The notes under the pieces are model-generated. The model had not been told where the DNA came from. It did not search any database and saw only the letters and a program-made list of their open reading frames with translations. Both the position numbers and the translations under genes were made by a program. From an uncultured Christensenellaceae bacterium (GTDB lineage Bacteria > Bacillota > Clostridia > Christensenellales > CAG-314), in the NCBI GenBank assembly GCA_910586625.1, contig CAJUIZ010000001.1, forward strand, positions 248,001 to 312,000: 64,000 nucleotides of DNA, read 5' to 3'. Positions 45,331 to 54,960 of the stretch are shown piece after piece (position 1 is the first letter of the stretch; the number at the start of each line of letters is the position of its first letter).

Positions 45331-45359
45331 AGTATACCACATTTTGCAATATTCAACAA
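45331..45359 (-). promoter_or_regulatory. uvrC promoter, probably leaderless
   Basis: TTGTTG, 17-base spacer, TATACT on the minus strand. The -10 ends six bases before the ATG and no Shine-Dalgarno is present. Confidence 0.55.
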
Positions 45360-45488
45360 TACAATTTGCCAATAAAGCGTTTGGGGCTTGCGCGGCAGAA
45401 TTATTTTACAAAATGCCAACTTATAAGCTTATTCGCAGTTTACTAATAATCTTTTACGGCAATAATTTTACAAAAAAGGAGATTACCT

Positions 45489-46223
45489 ATGAATTATATT
45501 ACCACCGTATTACAGTTTTTGGAAAAATACGACATAATCGTTTTGCCCGCCGCGGCTGTTCTGCTGACGCTTTTTGCCGTAGTAAATCTTGCGGCCAACG
45601 TATACCGCAGGCAAAACAAAAAAATAGTCGCCGTAACCAACAAAATAGCTTCCTATCCCAACAAAGCCGCGCAGTTCGCATCCGCGCTTCCGCAAGAATA
45701 CAAAAGACAGTGGCGCGCATACGTAAACAGCAAAGCCGCGAAGCCGTCTTTAACATTTGAGTTCGCGCCCATAAAGAACAAAGTCCGCCTGCTGCGCTTG
45801 TTCATCTTGACAGCCGTAGTCAGTTCGCTGTATATTGTCGCTTTCGCATTTAATACTGCGCGCAGAGAGTATATCGTATTTCAAATAGTCTTTTGGCTGG
45901 CGTTTGCGCTTATAATGATTGTAAGCAAAATACTGCACGTACGCAAAGAACGCAAAGCCAAACGTATATTCGCCCGTTTAGTTACGGAATTAAACCGCGC
46001 AACGGAAATTCCGCAATCTGCCGCAGAACAATTGGACAAAACAGTCGCGGAGCTGAAAGAATTTAACAAACGCGACGTAAACGTTGTGGCCCTTAGCCGC
46101 GCAAGCGAGCTGCTGCGAAGCAAGGGGCTTACCGCAGACAGAAGCGTAGAACAGCAGCGCAAGCTTAACGGCGCACTCAACGGACTGCTTCAATCGTACG
46201 CGCGCGCAACTGCAAAGCAGTAG
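45489..46223 (+). CDS. Uncharacterised membrane protein
   Basis: 244 residues, no family recognised. One membrane helix near the N-terminus (IIVLPAAAVLLTLFAVVNLAA, about 16-36), a polar stretch, then two helices (about 104-146). The C-terminal cytoplasmic tail of about 100 residues is charged and helical (VRKERKAKRIF, QLDKTVAELKEFNKRD, RSVEQQRKLNGAL), with coiled-coil character. Strong ribosome site AAGGAGATTACCT. Transcribed toward addA with a shared terminator. It may be a membrane-anchored structural or septum-related protein, but nothing in the sequence shows this. Confidence 0.8.
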   Translation: MNYITTVLQFLEKYDIIVLPAAAVLLTLFAVVNLAANVYRRQNKKIVAVTNKIASYPNKAAQFASALPQEYKRQWRAYVNSKAAKPSLTFEFAPIKNKVRLLRLFILTAVVSSLYIVAFAFNTARREYIVFQIVFWLAFALIMIVSKILHVRKERKAKRIFARLVTELNRATEIPQSAAEQLDKTVAELKEFNKRDVNVVALSRASELLRSKGLTADRSVEQQRKLNGALNGLLQSYARATAKQ

Positions 46224-46235
46224 AATTATCGCACA

Positions 46236-46287
46236 AAATAAAAAGGATAACTTTCGGCAATAGCCATCGATAAGTTATCCTTTATTT
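46236..46287. terminator. Bidirectional terminator between membrane protein gene and addA
   Basis: Hairpin AAGGATAACTT / AAGTTATCCTT with A- and T-runs on both sides. Confidence 0.8.
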
Positions 46288-49200
46288 TTACATTTTTATC
46301 AGCTTGTTGTCCGCAATTGACAAAACGTAGCAAGATACGTCCGTTATTCCGCAAATGTGCTGAACCGCCAGCTTGTAGCTATTGAGCTGCGCGGCGTAAT
46401 TATCTTTAATCCGACCGCTCTTAGACGTGTATTTGAAATCTATTACCGTAGCCTTGCCGCCGTCTATCACCAACAGGTCTATTACGCCTTGCAGCATTAC
46501 GTTGTCCGTATAACGCCTGTCCTTGGATATTTGGTCGTACGGAACGTACAGCATAAACGGCAGTTCGTGATATGTTGTCCCCGCAGAAAGCAGACGTTTC
46601 AATTCGGGATTGTTGAGAGTACGGTGAATAAGGTCTATGTCCAATTTGTCCGCAAAACGACGTTCGATTACGCCTCCGAGCACCAAACCTTCGACGGTAT
46701 CGGAAATTTGCCGTTTATCGGCATTGTAATCGACGTATTGATAAACCTTGTGGTACGCCGTGCCTACGAAATTGCGATCGGCGTCGTCGCATACGGCCGT
46801 TATCGCCTGTTCGTCGTCTTCGCCGTATACGTACTCCCTGTCCAAAGCCGAGCTGACTACCTTTGTAGGCATATCCTGTTGCTCGGCGTATGGATAGCGG
46901 TACGCCAAACGTTCATAAATAGCCTGCTCGTCCGTATCCTGCGGACATATATTGTCTGCCGAAGTACCATCGGCCGCGTCGTCCGCCAAACTTTCTATCA
47001 CGTTAATTTCCAACTTGTCCGAGGCAAAATCGGACGTAAAAGACTTATATTCCGTTTTCACTGCCCCGAGAACCCAATCGAGATGCGCCATAGCCTTGAC
47101 GGGAGCTTTGGGCAGCGACGTAAGCTGCCTGTCCGTAACCGTACCCACCATATACAGCGCGTATTTGGCACGAGTCATAGCCACGTACAGCAGCCGCATT
47201 TCTTCTTCGCGGGATTTTGTTTTGTTAAACAACCCGCACGCCGTAACGGACAGCGTAGGAGCGTACTTCATACTGTCGAAATCGTAGTACTTCATTGCCA
47301 AGCCCAAATCGAAATTACGCTCCACTTCGGGATTGTCGAATCGAAACTTTGTTTCCAGCCCTGCAAGAATGACAACGGGAAATTCCAATCCCTTAGACGC
47401 GTGCATTGTCATAATGCGCACGGCGTTCGCTCGCGCCGCGCCTTCTTCCGCGCGGTTATCTTCCGATTCGTCTATGTAGGACAAGAACTTATCCACGCTT
47501 TGAGCGTATGCGGCGTCCTTGACTCCGTCGATGAAAGCGTACAGCTTACGTATACGCAATCCCGCGTTAGGCAAGCCTTGCACATACAATTGATACTTCG
47601 TAAGCTGCAAAGCGCGCAAAATTACTTCGGAAACGGTTGCGCTGCGCGCGTAAAACCGCAGTTGTTCTATTGTATCGAGCATAACGTTGATTTTGCCGAC
47701 TATTACTCCGTCGCCGCCGCTCGCAGCATATTCCGTCAGCCTGTCGTAAAAAGGCACGCGTCCCGCGGTATCCAATCGGATAACGCCGAGCTCGCTTTCG
47801 GTAAAACCGCCTATGGACGACAGACAAACGCCGACAATATAAATGTCGTTATAAGGGTTGTCGATTACGCGAAGCAAATTTATCAAATCCTTTATTTCCT
47901 TCGCGGAATATCCGTCTGTCTTGAAGTTGGCTACTACGGGTATGTTGCGGCTTACTAACGCATTGTATATTTCCGTGGCTTTGTACGTTAACGAACGCAT
48001 AAGAATAACCACGTCGCCGTAATTTATTCTGCGAACAATACCGTTAGAATCCTTATACGCCGTTCCGACATATTCCTTTATCCTACGGGCTATCAGTTCG
48101 CCCTGCTTTACGCCGTCGTCCGTACGCGTCTGCTCGGTTATATCGTACACCTGCGTGATTTCATTTTTTTCACGGGTATTGGCAAGCAACAAATCCATTC
48201 GGCAAGAAGCTGTTTTCAAGGTCGGCTTGGCAGAGCCGCGCAACTGAGCGTCACGGCGGTAATCAACTTTGCCGAAGCTTTCCGTCATAACGAAATCGAA
48301 CACTTTGTTAACGAAATTCAGTATCTCGCAGTTACTGCGGAAATTGTCGTTTAGCTCTTCGACGTGTCCTTCGCCGTAAGTTTTGAACCGCTTGTATTTG
48401 TCTACGAATATGGACGGCTCACAGCCGCGGAAACCGTAAATGGACTGCTTTACGTCGCCCACCATAAACAGGTTGCCTGCGGAAGCCAAACGGGAAATTA
48501 TCGCTTCCTGCACGGGGTTAGTGTCCTGATATTCGTCTACGAAAATCATTTTGTAACGCGAGCGTATATCCGCGAGCGTTTCTGCGTCGTCGAGAATCCG
48601 TACCGTCAAGTGTTCCAAATCGTTGAAATCCAAGCCGCCGCGTTCCTTCTTCATTTTGAAATACGTTTCGTCGAAGCGCGTTATTATTTCCACCAACTTA
48701 TCCAACAATTCAACCGTACTCTGCGTTTCCTTCCACAGCTTGTCCATGGGTTCTCCGCGGCAAACGCCGACGTACTTCTTAACGAATTCGTCGTATTCCT
48801 TGCTTACGTCGGCATAATCCCGACGAATCTGTTCTTCTATCTCCTTGTCCACGCCGTAATCCGTCTTTTTGCTGCGAGCGGGAAGACGATTAAAGTTCAA
48901 TTTATACAAATCGAACAGCGCATGCTCCAAGCCGTCCAACCGAACTTTTTCCAATATCTCGGCATTAGCCTTGAAAGCTTCGGCGAAGCTCAGTCCTTCA
49001 TTTACGCTGCGTCCATACAGAATTCTCATATTCTCGGCGCAGCCCGCAACGTTTTCACGGATGTCGCGCATGACGGTTGCAATAAGGGGATTATTATCTC
49101 CGTATTCCGTCAAGTTGCCGCGTTTAGACGCGTACCACTCGCCGAAATTTTCAATACAGCGCGAAAAGCCGTATAAATCGAGTAAAACGCCGCGAAAGTT

Positions 49201-49692
49201 GCTTTCCTGCCGCGACTTGGAAAAGATTTTATAAACTTTTTTGAAAATTTTATCGTCTTGATTGAAATACTGCAAAAAAACTTCGTCCATTGCGTTTTTT
49301 TGCAAGGTTTTTACCAAATTGTTATCTAAAATAATAAACGACGGGTCGATATCCGCAACGTAGAAGTAGTTGCGCAGCAAATTACCGCAGAAAGAATGCA
49401 GCGTGGATATATTGGCAGTATCCAAGCGTTCTAACTGTTCTATCAGTCTATTGTCGCCCTTGCGTTCGGCAAGCTTGACAGACAAGCGGTTTTTCATTTC
49501 CGCGGCGGCAAGGTTTGTAAAGGTTACCACCACAATTTCCGAAACGTCCGCTCCTTCGGCGAGCAAAGACATTATCCGCTCTATCATAACGGTGGTTTTT
49601 CCCGTGCCGGCGGAAGCGGATACAAGCATACTTTGACCGCGGAAGCTTATTACGTTTTGTTGAGACGGGGTGTATTTTCTTTCGCTGCTCAT
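46288..49692 (-). CDS. addA: ATP-dependent helicase/nuclease subunit A
   Basis: 1134 residues. UvrD-like helicase: Q-motif YTPSQQNVIS, Walker A SASAGTGKTT, VVTFTNLAAAEMKNRL, LHSFCGNLLR, Walker B IFVDEYQDTNPVQE, VGDVKQSIYGFRG, TMHASKGLEFPVVIL, LLYVAMTRAK. C-terminal RecB-type nuclease with VIDFKYTSKSG and QLNSYKLAV. With AddB it resects double-strand breaks for recombination, as RecBCD does in other bacteria. The start ATG at 49692 overlaps the addB stop (ATGA); the longer frame lies inside addB. Confidence 0.95.
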   Translation of the reverse strand: MSSERKYTPSQQNVISFRGQSMLVSASAGTGKTTVMIERIMSLLAEGADVSEIVVVTFTNLAAAEMKNRLSVKLAERKGDNRLIEQLERLDTANISTLHSFCGNLLRNYFYVADIDPSFIILDNNLVKTLQKNAMDEVFLQYFNQDDKIFKKVYKIFSKSRQESNFRGVLLDLYGFSRCIENFGEWYASKRGNLTEYGDNNPLIATVMRDIRENVAGCAENMRILYGRSVNEGLSFAEAFKANAEILEKVRLDGLEHALFDLYKLNFNRLPARSKKTDYGVDKEIEEQIRRDYADVSKEYDEFVKKYVGVCRGEPMDKLWKETQSTVELLDKLVEIITRFDETYFKMKKERGGLDFNDLEHLTVRILDDAETLADIRSRYKMIFVDEYQDTNPVQEAIISRLASAGNLFMVGDVKQSIYGFRGCEPSIFVDKYKRFKTYGEGHVEELNDNFRSNCEILNFVNKVFDFVMTESFGKVDYRRDAQLRGSAKPTLKTASCRMDLLLANTREKNEITQVYDITEQTRTDDGVKQGELIARRIKEYVGTAYKDSNGIVRRINYGDVVILMRSLTYKATEIYNALVSRNIPVVANFKTDGYSAKEIKDLINLLRVIDNPYNDIYIVGVCLSSIGGFTESELGVIRLDTAGRVPFYDRLTEYAASGGDGVIVGKINVMLDTIEQLRFYARSATVSEVILRALQLTKYQLYVQGLPNAGLRIRKLYAFIDGVKDAAYAQSVDKFLSYIDESEDNRAEEGAARANAVRIMTMHASKGLEFPVVILAGLETKFRFDNPEVERNFDLGLAMKYYDFDSMKYAPTLSVTACGLFNKTKSREEEMRLLYVAMTRAKYALYMVGTVTDRQLTSLPKAPVKAMAHLDWVLGAVKTEYKSFTSDFASDKLEINVIESLADDAADGTSADNICPQDTDEQAIYERLAYRYPYAEQQDMPTKVVSSALDREYVYGEDDEQAITAVCDDADRNFVGTAYHKVYQYVDYNADKRQISDTVEGLVLGGVIERRFADKLDIDLIHRTLNNPELKRLLSAGTTYHELPFMLYVPYDQISKDRRYTDNVMLQGVIDLLVIDGGKATVIDFKYTSKSGRIKDNYAAQLNSYKLAVQHICGITDVSCYVLSIADNKLIKM

Positions 49693-52600
49693 TTCTTCAC
49701 CGTTATATCTATCGTATCGCGGCCTACAGTATCCTTGACTTCGCGCGCGTCGTAATTGTACACGTCGCCGAAATAACATATATCCTTGTAGTCGCAGTAA
49801 TCGCAGGTTCCCTTGTACGGATTGACTGCGGCATAGCCGCGCTTCATAAGATTACCCGCGTTGCGTATAAGAATAAAGGCGTACTCTATCTGGTTATCGA
49901 ACTGTTCGTCCGTTAACAGATTGCGGCTTTTGTACAGTTCGCCCTTGCTTGTCAGCTTCAATTCCAAAACTTCGCTTACGCCGCCGCGCAAATTTACGTC
50001 TATTGCGCTCGCAACGTCCAAATCGTTAAGCGTGCGACCGTTATAAAAATATACTTTGTTCTGTCCTATTTCCGTAAAGTTATCGTGAATATTGAAGTAG
50101 TAAAAGCCTGCGGGACGTTTGCCGTATAAGTCCTTTACCGCCTTGACATACACTAAAAGCTGCATTTTGTGTCCCAAGAACAAGTCTTTTTCGGAATACT
50201 TGGAAGCCGATGAACCGCTCTTGTAATCGATTACGATAAAACGGTCGTCCTTGACGTCTACGCGGTCGATTTTGCCTACAAGCGAAAATTTGCCGCCGTC
50301 GAACTCCACTTCCACTGCGGGAGCGTCGGCACTGCCGAAAGCAAGCTCCGTTGCAAGGTTGGCAAACTCCGACGAAGCCAACTGCCGTTTAACCACTGCG
50401 CACATACGAATCGACTCCGCTTTCAATTGCTCCATAGTAGCGTTCATCGCCGGGTCGCTTTTTATTCCCTTGTAAAAATCGTCGCTGACCGCCTGCTCGA
50501 AGCAACGTTCGGCTTTGCCGCGCGTTACTTCGTCGCTTTCGTTAACGTCTGCTTCACGAACGTAGTTTTCCAGCACTTCGTGCAGGATATTACCCAAATC
50601 GGCGGTTTTGAGCTCCGCAACCGAACGGGGCTTTACGTTTAAGCCGTATTGAACGTAAAAGCGGTAGGGACACTTGTAAAAATCCGTAAGCTGACTTGCG
50701 CTTGTGGCTGATTTTTTAAGGTATAATTCGCCGCCGCGCGCAACGGACACCGAATGTCCGTCCTTAACAAATGCGTATCGGTCGATTTCCGCCCCGTACT
50801 TTTTCATAAGTGCAATATACGACGGCATATTGACAACCTGCTTATCCCAAAGCTTACGCGTATTAAGCACTAATTTCGAAATAGCCTGCTTAACGGTATA
50901 CGCTTGTTCGTCGGCGCTTTCCGTGGCTTTAAGCGGTTGTCCGTCGCGGGTAAACAATGCGCCAAGCTCTTGCACGAAAGGCGACGGCGTAAGGGTTTCC
51001 GCGCCGTCGGCTTCGGCATAGGAAACGTACAGCTTGTCGCTCGGCTCCTGCAACAACTGGAACAGACTGAACCGCTCGCGTTTGTTTTCCGTAAATATCT
51101 GCGGCTCGACGTTTATTCCCGCGCGCACCAAGTCCTTTATGTTGCCGTCGGACAATAATTTGCAATCCGATTTGACAATGGGCATCGCGCCGTAGTTAGC
51201 TCCGAGCAATGCCAAAAACTTTACGTCGTGCTTACGGGCCTTTGCCATGTTCGCAAATATTACACAGTCGTTGGATACTGGAATTACCGATATATTTACA
51301 GCAGACACCCCTGCTGTAAGCGTCTTGATAAATTCGTCCAACGGCATAAACCTACCGCCCAATACGCTTTCCGCCTGAGTTAAAACCTGTTCGAATTTTT
51401 CCCGAGCCTGCGCGGTTACTTTCGCTTCGAATAGCAAACCGCGTTTTTCCTGCAACTGCACAAAACGCAAATTTTTGTCGTCCAACTCGGAGCAATCGAT
51501 CAGACTGCGTATTTTATTTATATAATTTGCAGCCGTGTCGTTTTTGGAAAATACGACTTCCTTATACAGCGAATTGAACTTGGCGCGGAACGCGTCCGCG
51601 CTTGCGAAATCGGGGTCGTCTTTGCCCAAAGAAAACCCGTCGTAACGGTACTGAGCATTGTATTTGAGACAGTAATTTTCAAAGCGGTAAACGTCCTGTT
51701 CGTCTCCGCAGAAAAGGTAATTTTTAACGAAAGGCAGCACGCTGTTCAGCTTGCCGTTATTGCGACACAAAGCGAGATAATCCAAAATAAACCGAGCGTA
51801 CGGATGAGTCGCCAACGAAAATTGCCTGTCGCAAAAATACGGAATGCCGAATTCTTCGAATACCGTATTTACGGAATTGTAGTAGCGGTTTACGTCGCTG
51901 GTTACGACGTACACGTCCTTGTACCGACCGCCTTGACGGACGTAGTTGCTTATACGGCAGGCAAGCGAGTATACTTCCTGAGTACGCGTTGAGCCTTGGT
52001 AAATTTCCACAAAGCCGTCTGCGGATATCGGCTTGGCTTCTCCGTAACGATACAAATTTTCGCCCATCTGCTTGGTATAGACGTTGGAATGCCCCGCGCC
52101 TTGCACAATATTGGGCGTAATGCCGTTTTTGGCGCATATAGCCGCCACGCCGTTATATATATCGTCCAAGTAAAGATACTTGTCGCGCGCGTTATTGCTT
52201 ACGCAGCACGCCACCGTCACTCCGCGGCTTACCAGCATAAGCCGTTCGATAATAGCCAACTCCTGCGCGGAAAAATTGTCGAAATCGTATAAATAAAAAT
52301 ACCCGTTCGTAACTACGGAAGAAGTATCGAGATTATCTCGCAGCAGATCCATCTTATCCGCCGAATCGACGAAACGTCCCGCGGTATAATCGATATATGC
52401 TTGATACAGCAAAGCGATATCGTGAACTTTGCCCTGCGCACTAAGCGGAAGTACCGCAGAGCTTAGACTTTGCGGGGTTATACGGCAGTATTTCATAATG
52501 CTGATAGTATCGTACGCGTCCTGCACGAATCCCGCCGTATCTACGCCCTTGACGTAACAGGTTAGCTTGTCGCGGTTGTCTTGAATAATACCGTGAAGCG

Positions 52601-52856
52601 CCATAATTCCCGCTTGCTTGGACAAATACTCGTATTCCGGCAAAATGTCTTTGGCAAGACGGCGGAAAGTTCGTACCTGCGCGTTAAAGCTGCCGCCCAC
52701 AGCTTGCAGCAATTGACGTTCCGCTTCGAGCGACGCGCGATCGGGAACAATTATCGTATGCGTTACCGACAGATTACGCTTGTCCACCCGTTTGAGCGTA
52801 TCTATTACGAAGTTTGACGCGTCCTTCATTGTGTTGCTTTTGTAAATAGTAATCAT
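49689..52856 (-). CDS. addB: ATP-dependent nuclease subunit B
   Basis: 1055 residues. Inactivated-helicase N-terminal part (KDASNFVIDTL, VPDRASLEAERQLL), long alpha/beta middle, and a C-terminal nuclease with VIDYKSGSSASKYSEKDLF and QLLVYVKAV. The Fe-S cluster Cys are split between KCPYRFYVQYG and CDYCDYKDICYFG, as in known AddB. It works with AddA in break resection and recognises Chi-type sequences. The start ATG at 52856 (MITIYKSN) lies seven bases after a TATAAT, so the transcript is probably leaderless; the longer frame crosses that promoter. Confidence 0.93.
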   Translation of the reverse strand: MITIYKSNTMKDASNFVIDTLKRVDKRNLSVTHTIIVPDRASLEAERQLLQAVGGSFNAQVRTFRRLAKDILPEYEYLSKQAGIMALHGIIQDNRDKLTCYVKGVDTAGFVQDAYDTISIMKYCRITPQSLSSAVLPLSAQGKVHDIALLYQAYIDYTAGRFVDSADKMDLLRDNLDTSSVVTNGYFYLYDFDNFSAQELAIIERLMLVSRGVTVACCVSNNARDKYLYLDDIYNGVAAICAKNGITPNIVQGAGHSNVYTKQMGENLYRYGEAKPISADGFVEIYQGSTRTQEVYSLACRISNYVRQGGRYKDVYVVTSDVNRYYNSVNTVFEEFGIPYFCDRQFSLATHPYARFILDYLALCRNNGKLNSVLPFVKNYLFCGDEQDVYRFENYCLKYNAQYRYDGFSLGKDDPDFASADAFRAKFNSLYKEVVFSKNDTAANYINKIRSLIDCSELDDKNLRFVQLQEKRGLLFEAKVTAQAREKFEQVLTQAESVLGGRFMPLDEFIKTLTAGVSAVNISVIPVSNDCVIFANMAKARKHDVKFLALLGANYGAMPIVKSDCKLLSDGNIKDLVRAGINVEPQIFTENKRERFSLFQLLQEPSDKLYVSYAEADGAETLTPSPFVQELGALFTRDGQPLKATESADEQAYTVKQAISKLVLNTRKLWDKQVVNMPSYIALMKKYGAEIDRYAFVKDGHSVSVARGGELYLKKSATSASQLTDFYKCPYRFYVQYGLNVKPRSVAELKTADLGNILHEVLENYVREADVNESDEVTRGKAERCFEQAVSDDFYKGIKSDPAMNATMEQLKAESIRMCAVVKRQLASSEFANLATELAFGSADAPAVEVEFDGGKFSLVGKIDRVDVKDDRFIVIDYKSGSSASKYSEKDLFLGHKMQLLVYVKAVKDLYGKRPAGFYYFNIHDNFTEIGQNKVYFYNGRTLNDLDVASAIDVNLRGGVSEVLELKLTSKGELYKSRNLLTDEQFDNQIEYAFILIRNAGNLMKRGYAAVNPYKGTCDYCDYKDICYFGDVYNYDAREVKDTVGRDTIDITVKK

Positions 52857-52863
52857 CGGTATT

Positions 52864-52893
52864 ATTATAGCATATATTTCGGAATGCCCGCAA
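52864..52893 (-). promoter_or_regulatory. addAB promoter, probably leaderless
   Basis: TTGCGG, 18-base spacer, TATAAT on the minus strand, seven bases before the ATG. No Shine-Dalgarno. Confidence 0.5.
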
Positions 52894-52992
52894 TATTTTT
52901 TCCGTTTATACGACGGCAAAATTTATCGAACAATATACGACGCCGCGCAAAAAAACGTATCAGGATATCTGTTGTAGGAATTTCCTTGTTAA

Positions 52993-53036
52993 TAAAAAAT
53001 AGCGCACTATCTCCGCTTGCGTAGTATAGTGTGCTA
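52993..53036 (-). terminator. Terminator after the small accessory gene cluster
   Basis: Minus-strand hairpin TAGCACACTAT / ATAGTGCGCTA followed by T6. Confidence 0.8.
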
Positions 53037-53075
53037 TACTTTATTTAAGTTTAGAACGACAAATTGAAATTCGTT

Positions 53076-53459
53076 CTATTTTATCTTCATAAAATATGGA
53101 CCAAGCCCCATATCAGTTTCGTGCGTTACGATATAAGTCCAAGCAAAATCTTTTCCTACCACATAAAATTCTACATAATTCCCATCGGGAGTTTCTATTT
53201 TATCTACGCTATCAAAGTCCGCTGTCAAAGGTGTCGTAAATCCGTCAAACCATAATTGGAGGCATATCGCTCCTTTTTTATCCACGTTATTATAGGCATT
53301 TCTCGCTTCTTCACCTTCAAGATATGTTCCCTTCGGGATAATATTCCAACTAAATGCGTGCCAAATATATTGATTGTGTATTCGTTTTCTAAACTGACTT
53401 TTTGTTATATTCGGAGCAAAAGCGTGTATCCAATTGTCTATAAATTCTTTTATATCCAT
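53076..53459 (-). CDS. Conserved hypothetical protein, 127 residues
   Basis: Soluble alpha/beta protein. Distinctive stretches are IWHAFSWNIIPKGTYLEGEE, KKGAICLQLWFDGF, FYVVGKDFAWTYIVTHE and GLGPYF. The pattern (residues on one face of sheets, WTYIVTHE followed by GPYF) resembles small DUF4275-like proteins seen near acetyltransferases and immunity genes, but I cannot name the family with confidence. No signal peptide. Last of three small genes on the minus strand, AT-rich compared with addAB. Confidence 0.7.
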   Translation of the reverse strand: MDIKEFIDNWIHAFAPNITKSQFRKRIHNQYIWHAFSWNIIPKGTYLEGEEARNAYNNVDKKGAICLQLWFDGFTTPLTADFDSVDKIETPDGNYVEFYVVGKDFAWTYIVTHETDMGLGPYFMKIK

Positions 53460-53489
53460 TGATAGCCTCTATTAAAATTCTCCGCTAAA

Positions 53490-54248
53490 TTACTGTTTAT
53501 CGTAACGTTCAACAAGGTCAAGAAACTTCTTCTCGTTTAGGATTTCGTTTGATATATATTGTCCGTTGTAAAATACGGCATAATTCGTCCACGCCATAGG
53601 CGCGTTTTGTGCTTTTTCCTTGCTGTCTATCAATACGCTTTCAAACGCTATGCATTTGTCATTTGCCGTTTGCTCAACAATAGGAACGTATTTAGCCGTA
53701 AACGGACAACCGTGCGTATAATACACAACAAAACCTTGTTTGTCAATATGCGGTTGCTTTGCATTATCCTTGAATTTAGGAATAGGCGCATTATTATCGA
53801 ACGGTAAATACATTAAAGTAAAATTCGGCTCGGCTTTATCCGCAAGCTTAAAACCTTTATAAGCAAGATATTTCGGGTCTGACAAAAACGGCATTTTCTT
53901 CGGGGATGAAATTACGGTTAAGCCGTATTTGCCTTGCGATTTTGCATCCTCTATACAGGCGTTTAATAAATCGTTTGCATAGCCGTGTCCTTTGAATGAA
54001 CCCGAAACCCAAAAGCAATTTATGTGCATATAGCCGTTTGCTTCGATAGGACACCAAGCATTTTCGGTTGGTATGTATTCGATAAAACATTTTCCACGCT
54101 CGGTAGATTTCAAAAATACCAATCCGTCTTTTATCCTTTCTTTAAGCCACGCTTTCTTGCTGGCTACTTGTATATCTTTATTGTTAGATATGGCGCAACA
54201 AATATGCTCTGTTTCCAAATTTTCAAGCGTAAGTTTTATGTATTCCAT
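53490..54248 (-). CDS. GNAT acetyltransferase with YoaP-type C-terminal domain
   Basis: 252 residues. N-terminal GNAT fold (about 1-150) with the acetyl-CoA loop FKGHGYANDLLNACIEDAKSQG (V-x-x-x-x-R/Q-x-x-G/A type). From about 160 a YoaP-like domain: QGFVVYYTHGCPFTAKYVP, FESVLIDSKEKAQNAP, WTNYAVFYNGQYISNEIL. It has a single-Cys thioredoxin-like look (GCPFT). Homologues of this two-domain type are N-acetyltransferases of unknown substrate. Flanked by two unknown small genes. Confidence 0.85.
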   Translation of the reverse strand: MEYIKLTLENLETEHICCAISNNKDIQVASKKAWLKERIKDGLVFLKSTERGKCFIEYIPTENAWCPIEANGYMHINCFWVSGSFKGHGYANDLLNACIEDAKSQGKYGLTVISSPKKMPFLSDPKYLAYKGFKLADKAEPNFTLMYLPFDNNAPIPKFKDNAKQPHIDKQGFVVYYTHGCPFTAKYVPIVEQTANDKCIAFESVLIDSKEKAQNAPMAWTNYAVFYNGQYISNEILNEKKFLDLVERYDKQ

Positions 54249-54293
54249 TTTTTCGCACTCTCCGTTAAATTGAAATTTATCTTACTATTCTCT

Positions 54294-54809
54294 CTATTTA
54301 ATGATACATTCGTAATCTTTCCAAGTATAAATTTCGTATTTATCGGTACGTCCGAATATGCGCCAAAGCAGGCTTTTCTTCTTGCGAATTCTTTTCATTG
54401 TTGATTCGTATTCGTTCATATTATTTTCCCAATCATCGTCAGATTCAAAAAAAGACATATCGCCAAACCACTTGTTTGTTTTTGCATTGCGAGCAAAAAT
54501 AATATGTACTTTATTGTTTATTACTTCTTCAATTTTCTCAAGAATGGAATCGTCGCCAAATAATTCATATGAATATCCGCCAAACCAAAAGTCAAACATT
54601 ACAAAATCATAGTCTTGTTTATATAATGTAAATTCCAAATTTTGAGAATGATTAGGATTTTTAATTGTTACAACTTTAATATATGATAATTGCTCTTTTT
54701 TATTTGAGCGAAATCCTTTTGAAATATAAAATTCCTTGGCATTAATATCAGATACTTCGTATTGATAGCCGTTTTCATTTAATAAATTTGTTAGTTCGTG
54801 TAGTTTCAT
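54294..54809 (-). CDS. Hypothetical protein, 171 residues
   Basis: No family recognised. Acidic, aromatic-rich, soluble: LHELTNLLNENGYQYEVSD, FEFDVMFDFW-like core (YDFVMFDFWFGGYSYELFGDD), IIFARNAKTNKWFGDMSFFES and a basic patch MKRIRKKKSLLWRIFGR near the end. The composition and the WFGGYSYELFGD core recall contact-dependent or polymorphic-toxin immunity proteins, but no toxin gene is nearby. First of three small minus-strand genes. AT-rich. Confidence 0.6.
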   Translation of the reverse strand: MKLHELTNLLNENGYQYEVSDINAKEFYISKGFRSNKKEQLSYIKVVTIKNPNHSQNLEFTLYKQDYDFVMFDFWFGGYSYELFGDDSILEKIEEVINNKVHIIFARNAKTNKWFGDMSFFESDDDWENNMNEYESTMKRIRKKKSLLWRIFGRTDKYEIYTWKDYECIIK

Positions 54810-54883
54810 ATTCCATCACTTTTTGTTTTAATTTGTCTGCTTATTTACTATTTATAGTAGTTTCATTATATCATAACCATAAT

Positions 54884-54914
54884 AAAAAAACAAGGACGGT
54901 TTTATTGTCCTTGC
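54884..54914 (-). terminator. Terminator after the 54.9-56.1 kb lipoprotein gene
   Basis: Minus-strand hairpin CAAGGAC / GTCCTTG followed by T7. Confidence 0.85.
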
Positions 54915-54960
54915 TTTAATACCTATGAAATACAACGTTAAATATCTGTTGCTTTTTAAT

